From a bacterium (GTDB lineage: Bacteria > Hinthialibacterota > Hinthialibacteria > OLB16): a stretch of 64,000 nucleotides of DNA. The stretch spans positions 62,001 through 126,000 of the forward strand of contig JAJVIK010000006.1 in NCBI GenBank assembly GCA_022072055.1, read 5' to 3'. Of this stretch, positions 42,133-50,796 are shown piece by piece. Position 1 is the first letter of the stretch, and every line of letters begins with the position of its first letter. A model generated the notes under the pieces. It did not search any database and had not been told where the DNA came from. It saw only the letters and a program-made list of their open reading frames with translations. The translations under genes and the position numbers were made by a program.

Positions 42133-43068
42133 ATGACCATTGGCTCTGGCCCGATTTTGAAGAGGCATCCGGGGAACCCAATTATTCCCCGTGACTCCAT
42201 CCCCTGTTCCAACAGCATCTTCAACAGCGCGGTGGTTCGACATGGATCGGAGTATCGAGGGGTATTCCGAGTCGACAACCAATGTCGCGACATGCTCCTC
42301 CATGCCGGGAGGAGCCGGGATGGCATTCACTGGGAGCTTGGCCACGACCCGATTGCCTGGCGATGCAAGGACTCGGATATCGCCAAGTTTGTCTATGGGT
42401 ATGACCCGCGCATCACCTGCCTGGAGGGGCGTCACTATATCACTTGGTGTCATGGGTATCATGGTCCCTGCATTGGGCTGGGGGTGACCGATGATTTCGA
42501 GACTTTTGAACTGCTCGATTTGGCGCTTCCACCTTACAACCGAAATGCCGTGCTCTTCCCCCGTAAGATCGGCGGCGAGTATGTCATGCTGCACCGCCCC
42601 AGCGACAACGGTCACACCCCCTTCGGGGACATCTTTATCGCGCGCTCGCCGGACCTCATTCATTGGGGAAAACACCGCTGGGTGATGGGGCCGCGCGATG
42701 GCTGGCAGAGCACCAAGGTCGGCGCGGGTCCGGTCCCCATCGAGACTCCGGAAGGCTGGGTCTTGATCTATCACGGTGTGCTGACCTCGTGCAATGGATT
42801 TGTGTACAGCGCGGGCGCAGCGATTCTGGACCTGGAACAACCCTGGAAGGTTCTGCATCGCACACGCCGCTATATCCTCGCGCCTCGTGAGACCTATGAG
42901 TGCGTGGGGGATGTTCCCAACGTGACTTTCCCAGTGGCCGCGATCCATGACCCCGCCACGGATGATCTCGCCGTCTATTACGGCGCGGCGGACACCTGCA
43001 CCTGTCTTGCCACGTGCAAACTCGCGGACCTGATCATGTTCATCAAGGAAAACCGGTATCCGGATTGA
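42133..43068 (+). CDS. glycoside hydrolase family 130 (beta-mannoside phosphorylase-like)
   Basis: 311 codons. GPILKRHPGNPIIPRDSI opens the five-bladed propeller of GH130; NSAVVRHGSEYRGVFRVDNQ, YGYDPRITCLEGRHYITW and KVGAGPVPIETPEGWVLIYHG are conserved blocks, the last with the phosphate-binding and acid residues. FVYSAGAAILDLEQPWKVL is also typical. The family phosphorolyses beta-mannosides to mannose-1-phosphate, though a few members hydrolyse. No signal peptide, so it acts on sugar brought in by the adjacent ABC importer, 31 nt upstream. Confidence 0.9.
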   Translation: MTIGSGPILKRHPGNPIIPRDSIPCSNSIFNSAVVRHGSEYRGVFRVDNQCRDMLLHAGRSRDGIHWELGHDPIAWRCKDSDIAKFVYGYDPRITCLEGRHYITWCHGYHGPCIGLGVTDDFETFELLDLALPPYNRNAVLFPRKIGGEYVMLHRPSDNGHTPFGDIFIARSPDLIHWGKHRWVMGPRDGWQSTKVGAGPVPIETPEGWVLIYHGVLTSCNGFVYSAGAAILDLEQPWKVLHRTRRYILAPRETYECVGDVPNVTFPVAAIHDPATDDLAVYYGAADTCTCLATCKLADLIMFIKENRYPD

Positions 43069-43071
43069 TCC

Positions 43072-44538
43072 ATGAATCCCACGAGAATCGCCCTTGCGCG
43101 CGCCGACTTCTTCCTCCGCAATGTCCGCGCGCGTCTCCCCTTTCGCTATGGGAAGGCCACGCTGGTGGCCATGCCGCTCCTGCATGTCCGCCTCTCCGCG
43201 GCGGGAGAGGATGGAAAACGGGTTGAAGGGCATAGCGCCGACTGCCTTCCACCCAAATGGTTCGACAAGGACCCCGCCAAGACCTACCGCGACAACATCA
43301 ACGACATGCTCTCAGCGATTCGGATCGGATCGGAGTGCTACCTGAGACACGGCGCCTCCCCGGATTCGGTCTTTTTGATCTGGAGGAGGGCGCACGAAGA
43401 GACTGTCGCCAGGGCACAAGCTTCCGGTCTGAATGGGCTTACCTCCTCCTTCGGGTCCTCCCTCATGGAGCGCGCCGCGATGGATGCCGCCTGCAAGCTC
43501 GCCGGAATGGCGGCTTTCGACTGGATTCGCGAGGGCGGCCTCGGTTTGAACGCCGAGGCGGTTCACTCCGAACTTGCCGGGAGGGATCTATCCGCTTCCC
43601 TGCCGAACGCCCCCCCGGAGCATTTGTATGTCCGCCAAACTGTCGGCCTCGCCGATCCGATCTGGGAGAGGGACATCGCGGAGGCCGACCGGCTGAATGA
43701 TGGTCTTCCTCAAAGCATCGAGGCTTGGATACGCGATGCCGGAGTCCGCTATCTGAAGGTCAAGATCAATGGCGATCTCGCCTTTGACCTCCCCCGGTTG
43801 AGCGCCATCGCCAACCTGCTCGAACGCGCGGCTTCAAAGGATCACGCAGTCTCCCTCGATGGCAACGAGGTCTTCAAGACCGTGGCCGATTTCGAGTCTT
43901 GGATGAACGCCGCCGGCGAGAGCGAAACCCTGCGCCGATTCTGGGAGCATGTTCTGTATATCGAGCAGCCCCTGGACCGGAGCGTGGCGCTTTCCCCGGA
44001 GGTCGCCTCCGAACTCGCCGATCTGCGCGGAATCGCCCCGGTTGTGACTGATGAGTCCGATGACCACCTCGACTCCTTCAAGCGCGCCGCCGAACTGGGA
44101 TATCGCGGAACCAGTGTCAAGAACTGCAAGGGACCGATCAAGGGAATCCTGAACAAACTCCTGGTTGACCACCTGAGCCGCGAGCGGGGAACACCCTTCC
44201 TCCTCACCGGCGAGGATCTGGCCAATCTCCCCGTGGTCCCGCTTCAACAGGACCTGGCGACCATCGGGATCCTCGGGCTGGAGCATGCCGAGCGCAACGG
44301 GCACCACTTCTTCCATGGGCTTGATCATCTCACGGAAAGCGAGCGCCGCGCTTGCCTCTCCGAGCACTCTTCTCTCTATGAACCGTTCGGTTCGAGCGCC
44401 CGCTTGGCGATCCGCGAGGGGCGCATCCGCACACGCTCGCTTCACTCGTCGGGCTTCGGGGCCTGCATGGCTCCCGACTTTGGGAGCATGGTCCCGCTCG
44501 CGGACTGGGATTTTGAAATGCTGGGGGTGAGGGAGTAG
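43072..44538 (+). CDS. enolase-superfamily (mandelate-racemase-like) enzyme
   Basis: 488 codons. The barrel residues are in order: YLKVKI (general base lysine), SLDGNE, IEQPL and TDESDD (three metal-binding acids), and an end motif SSGFGACMAPDF. The N-terminal capping domain (residues 1-130) and the length, about 100 longer than typical dehydratases, are unusual. Members dehydrate or epimerise sugar acids through an enolate. It begins 3 nt after GH130, so it probably works on an oxidised product of the same oligosaccharide. Exact reaction unknown. Confidence 0.82.
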   Translation: MNPTRIALARADFFLRNVRARLPFRYGKATLVAMPLLHVRLSAAGEDGKRVEGHSADCLPPKWFDKDPAKTYRDNINDMLSAIRIGSECYLRHGASPDSVFLIWRRAHEETVARAQASGLNGLTSSFGSSLMERAAMDAACKLAGMAAFDWIREGGLGLNAEAVHSELAGRDLSASLPNAPPEHLYVRQTVGLADPIWERDIAEADRLNDGLPQSIEAWIRDAGVRYLKVKINGDLAFDLPRLSAIANLLERAASKDHAVSLDGNEVFKTVADFESWMNAAGESETLRRFWEHVLYIEQPLDRSVALSPEVASELADLRGIAPVVTDESDDHLDSFKRAAELGYRGTSVKNCKGPIKGILNKLLVDHLSRERGTPFLLTGEDLANLPVVPLQQDLATIGILGLEHAERNGHHFFHGLDHLTESERRACLSEHSSLYEPFGSSARLAIREGRIRTRSLHSSGFGACMAPDFGSMVPLADWDFEMLGVRE

Positions 44539-44607
44539 ACTGAGGCGCCATGGAGTTCGATGAATCTCAGCGAGGCTTAGATTCCATTCGGGAGGAGGGA
44601 TCGGCTC

Positions 44608-44823
44608 GTGTTTGATCACATCACGTTTGAACCGAATGTTCTGGGTGGAAGAGCGTGCGTTTGAGGAATGCGGACACCCGTTTCTGTCATAGTCAGTCAG
44701 ATTGCACATGGAGCTTCCGTTGAGGAAATCCTGGATGGATATCCAGACTTGGTGCGCGAGGATATCCAGCAGGCCATTGAGTACGCCGCTTGGCTAAGCC
44801 AAGAACAGGGTGTGTCGGTGTAG
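44608..44823 (+). pseudogene. DUF433 antitoxin gene with in-frame TGA
   Basis: A GTG at 44608 with GGAGGAGG 9 nt upstream opens a frame matching DUF433: FDHITFEPNVLGGRACV, then TGA at 44662-44664, then GMRTPVSVIVSQIAHGAS and EEILDGYPDLVREDIQQA to TAG at 44821. The family has an arginine (GKPCIRGTR-like) exactly where the TGA stands, so a single CGA to TGA change explains the break. The remainder of the frame is intact over 71 codons. Next to it is a stub of the DUF5615 toxin. Confidence 0.8.
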
Positions 44824-44835
44824 CGGAGCCGGCCT

Positions 44836-44862
44836 GTGCGGTTCCTTGCGGACATGGGAGTG
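44836..44862 (+). pseudogene. stub of a DUF5615 (PIN-like) toxin gene
   Basis: Directly after the broken DUF433 gene, GTG CGG TTC CTT and onward encode MRFLADMGV, the usual first nine residues of DUF5615 toxins. From 44863 the reading frame no longer resembles the family, and at 44869 the stop of the convergent membrane-protein gene begins. The remaining 90 or so toxin codons are missing, most simply by a deletion. Confidence 0.65.
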
Positions 44863-44868
44863 ATGGAT

Positions 44869-46797
44869 TCAGTTCCCCTCCATCCCATACACCCAATATC
44901 CCCCCCTCTCTTTCTCCGGCGTGGGGATATAAAGACGTCCCTCGCGCAGGGTCATCGGGAGCGAGGCGCGGTCGGGGTGGCTCGGCTCACGTCCATGCCA
45001 CTCCAGCCAGACCAATGAATCCATGTGCTGCCAGGTGTGACTCTCATCGACTTGGGCTCCGTTGGCGAGCGTCGCCATGACCGAGCGATCCTGACGGATC
45101 TCAAGGCGCGCGGGCGCGTCTTCCTCCGTTCCCTCCGGCTCGCCACCCATCTCCCGTGCAACCCCCAGCAGCTCCCACCGGTTGACAATTTGGCTGATGA
45201 GTCTCCAGTAGGCCTCCGACCCGAAGCGTTTCCGCGCTCCCGAGGCCGCTCCCTCCTGCATGGCCATGCTCAGGGATGTGATCGCGATGAGGACCAACGG
45301 AACACAGACCCAGGTGAGCGCATGCCCTCGTCCCACATTCCATTTCGGATCCGAATAGGGCGTGCATGCAGCGGGGGTCTCTTCCTCACGCGGGCAGCGC
45401 GAAAGGACCATCACCGTGAGAATCGCGGCCAGCGCCACAAAGGAGATGTCCTCGAGGGAAAGTACATGCCCGCGCGCGCCCGGAAGATGCGCCACAAACG
45501 CCCCCACAACAGTGACCCACACAAGCAGCAACAGTACCGCCGCGCCTTTACCGTAAGCGCTGTCGGGCGCGATGGGGAGTTTCCCTCGCGCGTACCGGGC
45601 AAGGGCATAAAGCGCGAGCGTGCTCAAGGTGAGTCCAACCAGGAGGAACCAGACCCAAGGCGCGAGGCCCGCCACCGGCTCGTGCGTCACCGCCTGGTAC
45701 CGTTCGATCCAGGCCATCGGCGCTCGCCGCAGGTTGATCCAGGGAATCGCTACCAGGATGACAAACACCGCGAACAGGTCCAGCCGAACGCGGGATGTGT
45801 CTTCCGTGGCGGGCGCAAGCCCGCCACGCGCGAGGCGAAGCGCGCCCAAGGCAATCGCGAAGCCCATGAACAGGCCGAAACTCTCCTCGGCGATCTTCCA
45901 TTGCATCGCTCCACCCCATGCCTCGAAGGGCCCCCAAGACACGCGGATCGGGTGGCGCACAAACACCGCGAGCGCGAAGGCCAGACCTCCGCCCACCACT
46001 CCGTACAGGCACAGCATCAACGCGGCTCGGTTCCTTTGTCGGATAAGGTATAGGAGAAGAACCGCCAGGATGCCGACCACTCCACCCCAGCCCTCGCTCC
46101 GATACGGCGGACCCAAGCTCAAGCCGCCGAACTTGGTGAATCCAAGATACCCAACCCACCAGGCCACGCCGCAAGCAAGGAACAGCGCCGCCTCCTCACG
46201 CTCCTTGGGGCGCACCGCCCAATACAGGGCGCTCGCCACAATCACAATCGAGGCGGGAAGCCAGTCGGCGTCATGAAAATGTTCCGCCGTGTAACGCTCA
46301 AAGAGGTCTCGCGCTTCGGGATTCATGAAGTGATAGAGGTAAGTGAGCAGAAACGCAGAGGAGATGGCGGCGAGCGGTCCGGCCAGGCGCTCCAGCGCCG
46401 AGCGTGGGAGGGTGAAGGCCAGCCCCAGGATCGCCCCCCCGATCCCCGCCCACAGGCCTCCGAGGAAAAACAGCATCGTGTAACCGTAAAGGACATCCGG
46501 GAAGGAATCGGTCACAGTGTAAGCGGTCTGCTCCATGTAGCTGAGCGATCCCCCCCAGGCCCACCCCACCGCGCCGCATAACCCGACCACCGCGGCTCGT
46601 CGCCGCCAGTCCGCGCGCCCCGAACCGAGGCACAACGCAAGGCCCAGCATGGCCCCCGGCGCCATCGCCCCGCCTTCATGACCCACAACTCCGCGGTAGC
46701 CCCAACCGTAAGCCATCACGATGGCGGCGAGCAGACACAGATACGCCCCACTGATGGACTTGTCTCGCGCTCCCAGTTTCGATTCGAAAGAGCTCAT
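44869..46797 (-). CDS. large polytopic membrane protein of unknown function
   Basis: 642 codons with about fourteen hydrophobic segments over residues 15-500, then a soluble, probably extracytoplasmic, tail of about 120 residues (LEIRQDRSVMATLANGAQVD; LVWLEWHGREPSHPDRASL). Glycine-rich blocks such as YGWGYRGVVGHEGGAMAPGA and FTKFGGLSLGPPYRSEGWGG stand out and may be functional loops. AGGAGA precedes the ATG by 6 nt. It follows priA by 18 nt. I recognise no family. Its stop lies 6 nt from the toxin stub on the other strand, so its C-terminus could have been altered by the same deletion. Confidence 0.7.
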   Translation of the reverse strand: MSSFESKLGARDKSISGAYLCLLAAIVMAYGWGYRGVVGHEGGAMAPGAMLGLALCLGSGRADWRRRAAVVGLCGAVGWAWGGSLSYMEQTAYTVTDSFPDVLYGYTMLFFLGGLWAGIGGAILGLAFTLPRSALERLAGPLAAISSAFLLTYLYHFMNPEARDLFERYTAEHFHDADWLPASIVIVASALYWAVRPKEREEAALFLACGVAWWVGYLGFTKFGGLSLGPPYRSEGWGGVVGILAVLLLYLIRQRNRAALMLCLYGVVGGGLAFALAVFVRHPIRVSWGPFEAWGGAMQWKIAEESFGLFMGFAIALGALRLARGGLAPATEDTSRVRLDLFAVFVILVAIPWINLRRAPMAWIERYQAVTHEPVAGLAPWVWFLLVGLTLSTLALYALARYARGKLPIAPDSAYGKGAAVLLLLVWVTVVGAFVAHLPGARGHVLSLEDISFVALAAILTVMVLSRCPREEETPAACTPYSDPKWNVGRGHALTWVCVPLVLIAITSLSMAMQEGAASGARKRFGSEAYWRLISQIVNRWELLGVAREMGGEPEGTEEDAPARLEIRQDRSVMATLANGAQVDESHTWQHMDSLVWLEWHGREPSHPDRASLPMTLREGRLYIPTPEKERGGYWVYGMEGN

Positions 46798-46815
46798 GGC
46801 TTCTCCTTCCTCCGC

Positions 46816-49038
46816 TCACAGCAGAGTCATCGGATCCATATCCACAATCACCCGGACCTTGGCCGGGGGTTTAAGCAACTTGTCTCGCACGGTTGGGTGT
46901 TCCAGCAACGCCGCGCGTTGGGAGGCATCCCGAGAAGTGATCTGAATCTGCCAGCGCCAGCGCGCCTGGACCTTTTCAATCGGGCAAGGGGCCGGACCGA
47001 GCAAGCGGCACTCCTTGTCCTTGGAGTCGGCCACCAGCGGCTCCAAGACTTTCCCAAGCTCCTTGATCTCCCGGATGACCCGGTCTTCGTCCTCGCTTTC
47101 CATTCGAATATTCAACAGGCGGGTGTGTGGCGGGAGCTTGAGATGATAGCGGAAACGGTTCTCAATGCGTCGGAACCCGGTGTAGTCCTGGTGGAGCGCG
47201 GAAAAGATCGAATGATGGCTGGGGGCGTAAGACTGCACCAGCACCAACCCCGGATGATCCCCGCGTCCGGCGCGTCCGGCCACCTGGGTGAGCAGCGCGA
47301 AGGATCGCTCGGCCGCGCGAAAGTCGGCGATGTTCAGCGCGGTTTCCGCTTGCACCACCACCACCAGACGAACCCCCGGCATGTCCAGCCCCTTGGAGAC
47401 CATTTGTGTTCCGACCAAAACCTCGATCTCGCCCTTGCGGAAGGAGGAGAGGATGCGGTCATGCGCGCCTTGTTCCAAGGTGGTGTCGAGATCGATCCGT
47501 TCGATCTTGGCGCGCGGAAAGCAGTTCTCCACCGCTTCCTGGACCTGTTCGGTGCCATAGCCCCGCGCGCGGATCCACTGCGAGCCGCAGCCGGGGCACC
47601 TCTCCGGCTCGGGTTGGCGACGGCCGCAGTGGTGACAGCGCAGGCTGCGGTCATGAGCGTGCCAAACCAGGGTGACACTGCAATCCGTGCACTCCAGCGC
47701 GGCGCCGCAATGGCGACATTCCAACTGGGTGGAGTGTCCCCTCCGGTTCAGGAAAAGGATGGTCTGAAGCCCCATCGCCAGGGTCTCGCCGATGGCATCG
47801 CGCGCCTCGGCGCTCAGAATCCGTTCGGTGGGGGGCCGGCTCCGCATGTCCACCAGCTGGACAGTGGGGAGCTGGTGAGCCGTGGCGCGCCTTGGAAGAG
47901 AGAGCAGGATCGACTTCTTGCGGACCGCGTTCTCGTAGGACTCCAGCGATGGGGTCGCGCTTCCGAGCAGAACCGCCGCGTTTTCCATGTGACCCCGGTA
48001 GGTGGCCACATCTCGCGCATGGTACCGCGGAGCCGGATCGGCCTGCTTGTACGAGGGATCGTGCTCCTCATCCACGACGATCAGCCCCAGGTTCGCGAGC
48101 GGAGCGAACACCGCCGACCGGGTTCCCACGACAATCGGGATTTCGCCGCTCCGAACCCGTTGCCACGCCTCAAACCGTCGCGGCTGGGAAAGCCCGCTGT
48201 GCAGCACCTCCACCTTGCCGGGGAATCGCCCTCGATAGCGCGCGGCGGTCTGTGGAGTGAGCGCGATCTCCGGAACCAGGACCAGGGCGGTCCTGCCCAG
48301 TCGTAGCGTTTCGTCGATGGCGCGAAGGAACACCTCGGTCTTGCCGCTGCCGGTGACGCCATGAAGAAGAAACTGACGATATCCGCCCTCGCGAAGAGCC
48401 TCCGACACCTGCTCGGTGACAGCGGCTTGATCCTCGTTAAGCTCCGGTGGCGCCGACTGGTAAAGCGCCTCCGCCTCGGAGACGCGGACTGGAGTGGGCC
48501 GGACCCGCCATTCCAACGCTCCTTCCTTCACCAACGCATGGATTGGTCCCGGTCCGACTTGAGCCAACGCGCGCGCCTCGTTCAGAGAAAGGGTTTCCCT
48601 TGCTCCTGTGAAACAGGCAAGGACCACACGGCGCTTTTTGGGCGTCTTGGGGTCGGCCAAGGCGGCATCGAACAGCGGTCCTCTCGCCAGCGCCCGCTCT
48701 CTCCTCACATCTCGTCGCGCGCCGAACGGAAACGCCGCGAACAAGACCTCCCCCAGGGAGCAGAAGTAATAGTCGGAAATCCACTCAAGGAGCCGAAAGA
48801 GTGTCGGCTGCAAGAGGGCTTCCTCATCAAGCAGCTCCTCCAGCTCCTTGACCTTTGCCTCCGGGACCGCGGATACATCCGCAATCCCGACCACGAATCC
48901 GAGTTGTTTCTTCTTAGGACCGAAAGGGGCCAGCACCCGCGCCCCGATCGGCGGCGGCTCATTCCAGGAGAGGGGAATTCGATATGTAAAGCGCTCGCGA
49001 AGAGGGTTATTAAAAACAACGTGGGCGTAGCGGGGCAT
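46816..49038 (-). CDS. priA: primosomal replication-restart helicase PriA
   Basis: 740 codons from ATG 49038; a longer start would run into the upstream gene. The N-terminal DNA-binding domain is YAHVVFNNPLRERFTYRIPL. Helicase motifs: Walker A GVTGSGKTE, DEEHD for Walker B, and GTQMVSKGLDMPGVRLVVV. Between them the zinc-binding domain has pairs of CxxC (CRHCGAALECTDC, CHHCGRRQPEPERCPGC). PriA reloads the replisome at stalled forks. Length and domain order match the family. Confidence 0.97.
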   Translation of the reverse strand: MPRYAHVVFNNPLRERFTYRIPLSWNEPPPIGARVLAPFGPKKKQLGFVVGIADVSAVPEAKVKELEELLDEEALLQPTLFRLLEWISDYYFCSLGEVLFAAFPFGARRDVRRERALARGPLFDAALADPKTPKKRRVVLACFTGARETLSLNEARALAQVGPGPIHALVKEGALEWRVRPTPVRVSEAEALYQSAPPELNEDQAAVTEQVSEALREGGYRQFLLHGVTGSGKTEVFLRAIDETLRLGRTALVLVPEIALTPQTAARYRGRFPGKVEVLHSGLSQPRRFEAWQRVRSGEIPIVVGTRSAVFAPLANLGLIVVDEEHDPSYKQADPAPRYHARDVATYRGHMENAAVLLGSATPSLESYENAVRKKSILLSLPRRATAHQLPTVQLVDMRSRPPTERILSAEARDAIGETLAMGLQTILFLNRRGHSTQLECRHCGAALECTDCSVTLVWHAHDRSLRCHHCGRRQPEPERCPGCGSQWIRARGYGTEQVQEAVENCFPRAKIERIDLDTTLEQGAHDRILSSFRKGEIEVLVGTQMVSKGLDMPGVRLVVVVQAETALNIADFRAAERSFALLTQVAGRAGRGDHPGLVLVQSYAPSHHSIFSALHQDYTGFRRIENRFRYHLKLPPHTRLLNIRMESEDEDRVIREIKELGKVLEPLVADSKDKECRLLGPAPCPIEKVQARWRWQIQITSRDASQRAALLEHPTVRDKLLKPPAKVRVIVDMDPMTLL

Positions 49039-49052
49039 CAGTGGCGATCTAA

Positions 49053-49871
49053 TCAATTGGGCCGTCTCTTGGCCAACACGAGCTTTGTCTTTGCGCGCGG
49101 GGAGAGGGGGTCCACCTTGGGCAAGACCAGTCGGTCCAGGTGATACAGAACAAAGGTGAACCAGCCGCGAAAGTAAAAGGGCGCGAGCAGGAAGTTGGTC
49201 ATCCACGAGTGGTTCATGTCCTTGACCGTTAATCCCACCACGCGACCCAAGTGATAGAACACCGGCGCGATGGAAAGGACCTCGAACCCGTGACGGGAGA
49301 GGGACTCGCGGTAGGTTTCAAGCGAGCGGTGCTTCACGTGCGCGGCGGAGATTGTCTGACGGTCATCGAAGTAATCCGTGATGACCACCAGCGCGTTTGG
49401 AGCGCAGAGACGGGAGAGGTTCATGAGCGCCTGCTCAAACTTGGAATCGTCGGTGATGTGATAAAGAACATCAAAGGCGGTGACCAGATCGAAACGATCC
49501 CTGAGGGGGAAATCCTCGCCCAAGTCCCCCTGATAGAACCTGTAATGGGGAAACCGCTGAGAGACTAAAGAGATCGCGACTTGGGAAACATCAATGCCGG
49601 TGTACTCCCGAACCCCCTTCCGCTGAAAGAAATCCGCCCAGTATCCCGACCCGCAACCCACATCGAGGACCTGCTCCCCACGCAACTCGGCGCGATGGCG
49701 CGAAAGCGCTCGTTCAAGGGCCTCTTCGCGGAGGAGGTAGAGATACTTGTTGTACCGTCCGCTTCCACCCAGCGCCAAGGTCCCGGATGCGCTCCCGACT
49801 CGATCCAAGCCGCGTCGTCGGTATCGAGCGTCCCAATAGTCTTTCTCGTGATAGGAATCCATGGCCGACAT
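49053..49871 (-). CDS. SAM-dependent methyltransferase
   Basis: 272 codons from ATG 49871, 2 nt after the queG stop. LDVGCGSGYWADFFQ is motif I of class I methyltransferases, TGIDVSQVAISL holds the acidic residue that binds the ribose, and FDLVTAFDVLYHITDD is the motif II/III region. The C-terminal 70 residues (DMNHSWMTNFLLAPFYFRGWFTFVLYHLDRL) are hydrophobic and may touch a membrane or a lipid substrate. Target unknown. It lies between queG and priA. Confidence 0.85.
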   Translation of the reverse strand: MSAMDSYHEKDYWDARYRRRGLDRVGSASGTLALGGSGRYNKYLYLLREEALERALSRHRAELRGEQVLDVGCGSGYWADFFQRKGVREYTGIDVSQVAISLVSQRFPHYRFYQGDLGEDFPLRDRFDLVTAFDVLYHITDDSKFEQALMNLSRLCAPNALVVITDYFDDRQTISAAHVKHRSLETYRESLSRHGFEVLSIAPVFYHLGRVVGLTVKDMNHSWMTNFLLAPFYFRGWFTFVLYHLDRLVLPKVDPLSPRAKTKLVLAKRRPN

Positions 49872-49873
49872 AT

Positions 49874-50791
49874 TCAAAAATGAAACCCACAGTTGCGCAG
49901 CCAGCCTTCATGTCCCGGTCGCCTGAGCGCTGTGCCGCGCGTGAGCGCATCCCATTCCGCGCGGGAGAGCGCGGCCCACCGGACCAGATCCGGCCTGCGC
50001 AGCTCCTCGCCGAGCTCGAACTCGCTCACATTGGTTGGCCTCGCGAAGCGATTCCAAGGACAGACTGTCTGGCAATCGTCGCAACCGAAAACCCAACCGT
50101 GAAGATCAGCCCCCTCAGGGAGCTCCCCACGATGCTCAATGGTCCAATAGCTGATGCACAGACCGCTATCAAGGACTCCCGGCTCAAGCAGGGCGGAAGT
50201 GGGACAGGCCTCCAAACAGCGCGCGCAACTCCCGCAATGGTCGCGGCGCGGGGCATCCGGCGGAATCTCCAGCGAGGTGAGCAACACCCCCAGGAATGTC
50301 CAGGACCCAAACCCACGAGCGATCAGGAGCGTATTCTTCCCGACCCAGCCGAGCCCCGCCTTTTCGGCCCAATAGCGCTCCAACACGGGGGCCGTGTCCA
50401 CCGCATGCCAAACCTTCGCTCCAGGATACAGCTCCTCAAGACGCCTTTTCAGGGCCCTGAGACGAGACTGCATCACCTTGTGATAGTCGCGACCCCCGGC
50501 ATAGCGGGCGATCTTTCCGGTCTGGGCGTGTTCGGTGGGGTTGTCGCGATGGTAATTGAGCAGGACCGCGATCACAGTCCGCGCTTCGGGGAGGATCCGA
50601 GTCGGATCGAGTCGCTCCTCGACCCGACCCTCCATGTACTTCATCCCCGCGTGACGGCCCTCCCGGAGGAACCTCCGGAAACGCTCGGCTGTGTCCACAT
50701 CCACCGGCCCGGCCCGGGCAAACCCAACTGAGTCGAAGCCAAACTCCGTTCCAAGGGCCCGCACACGCGCGGCGAGATCGGTACCCGACAT
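49874..50791 (-). CDS. queG: epoxyqueuosine reductase
   Basis: 305 codons. QueG reduces epoxyqueuosine in tRNA to queuosine with cobalamin and two 4Fe-4S clusters. The clusters are bound by CGSCARCLEACP and, later, CDDCQTVCPW. GKIARYAGGRDYHKVMQSRL and WVGKNTLLIARGFGSW are the conserved cobalamin and substrate regions. The protein stops at about 305, without the C-terminal HEAT-repeat extension seen in some members. No other queuosine gene lies in the window. Preceded by the cyclase gene with a 5-nt gap. Confidence 0.95.
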   Translation of the reverse strand: MSGTDLAARVRALGTEFGFDSVGFARAGPVDVDTAERFRRFLREGRHAGMKYMEGRVEERLDPTRILPEARTVIAVLLNYHRDNPTEHAQTGKIARYAGGRDYHKVMQSRLRALKRRLEELYPGAKVWHAVDTAPVLERYWAEKAGLGWVGKNTLLIARGFGSWTFLGVLLTSLEIPPDAPRRDHCGSCARCLEACPTSALLEPGVLDSGLCISYWTIEHRGELPEGADLHGWVFGCDDCQTVCPWNRFARPTNVSEFELGEELRRPDLVRWAALSRAEWDALTRGTALRRPGHEGWLRNCGFHF

Positions 50792-50796
50792 GGCGA

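Noticed and set aside
40782-42326. 514-codon minus-strand frame opposite the permease genes
   Set aside because: Acidic low-complexity antisense frame; the plus strand carries the EAA loops.
44662-44664. TGA in the DUF433 gene as recoded sense codon
   Set aside because: TGA ends many intact genes here (for example at the overlapping stops 5540 and 17656), so it is an ordinary stop codon.
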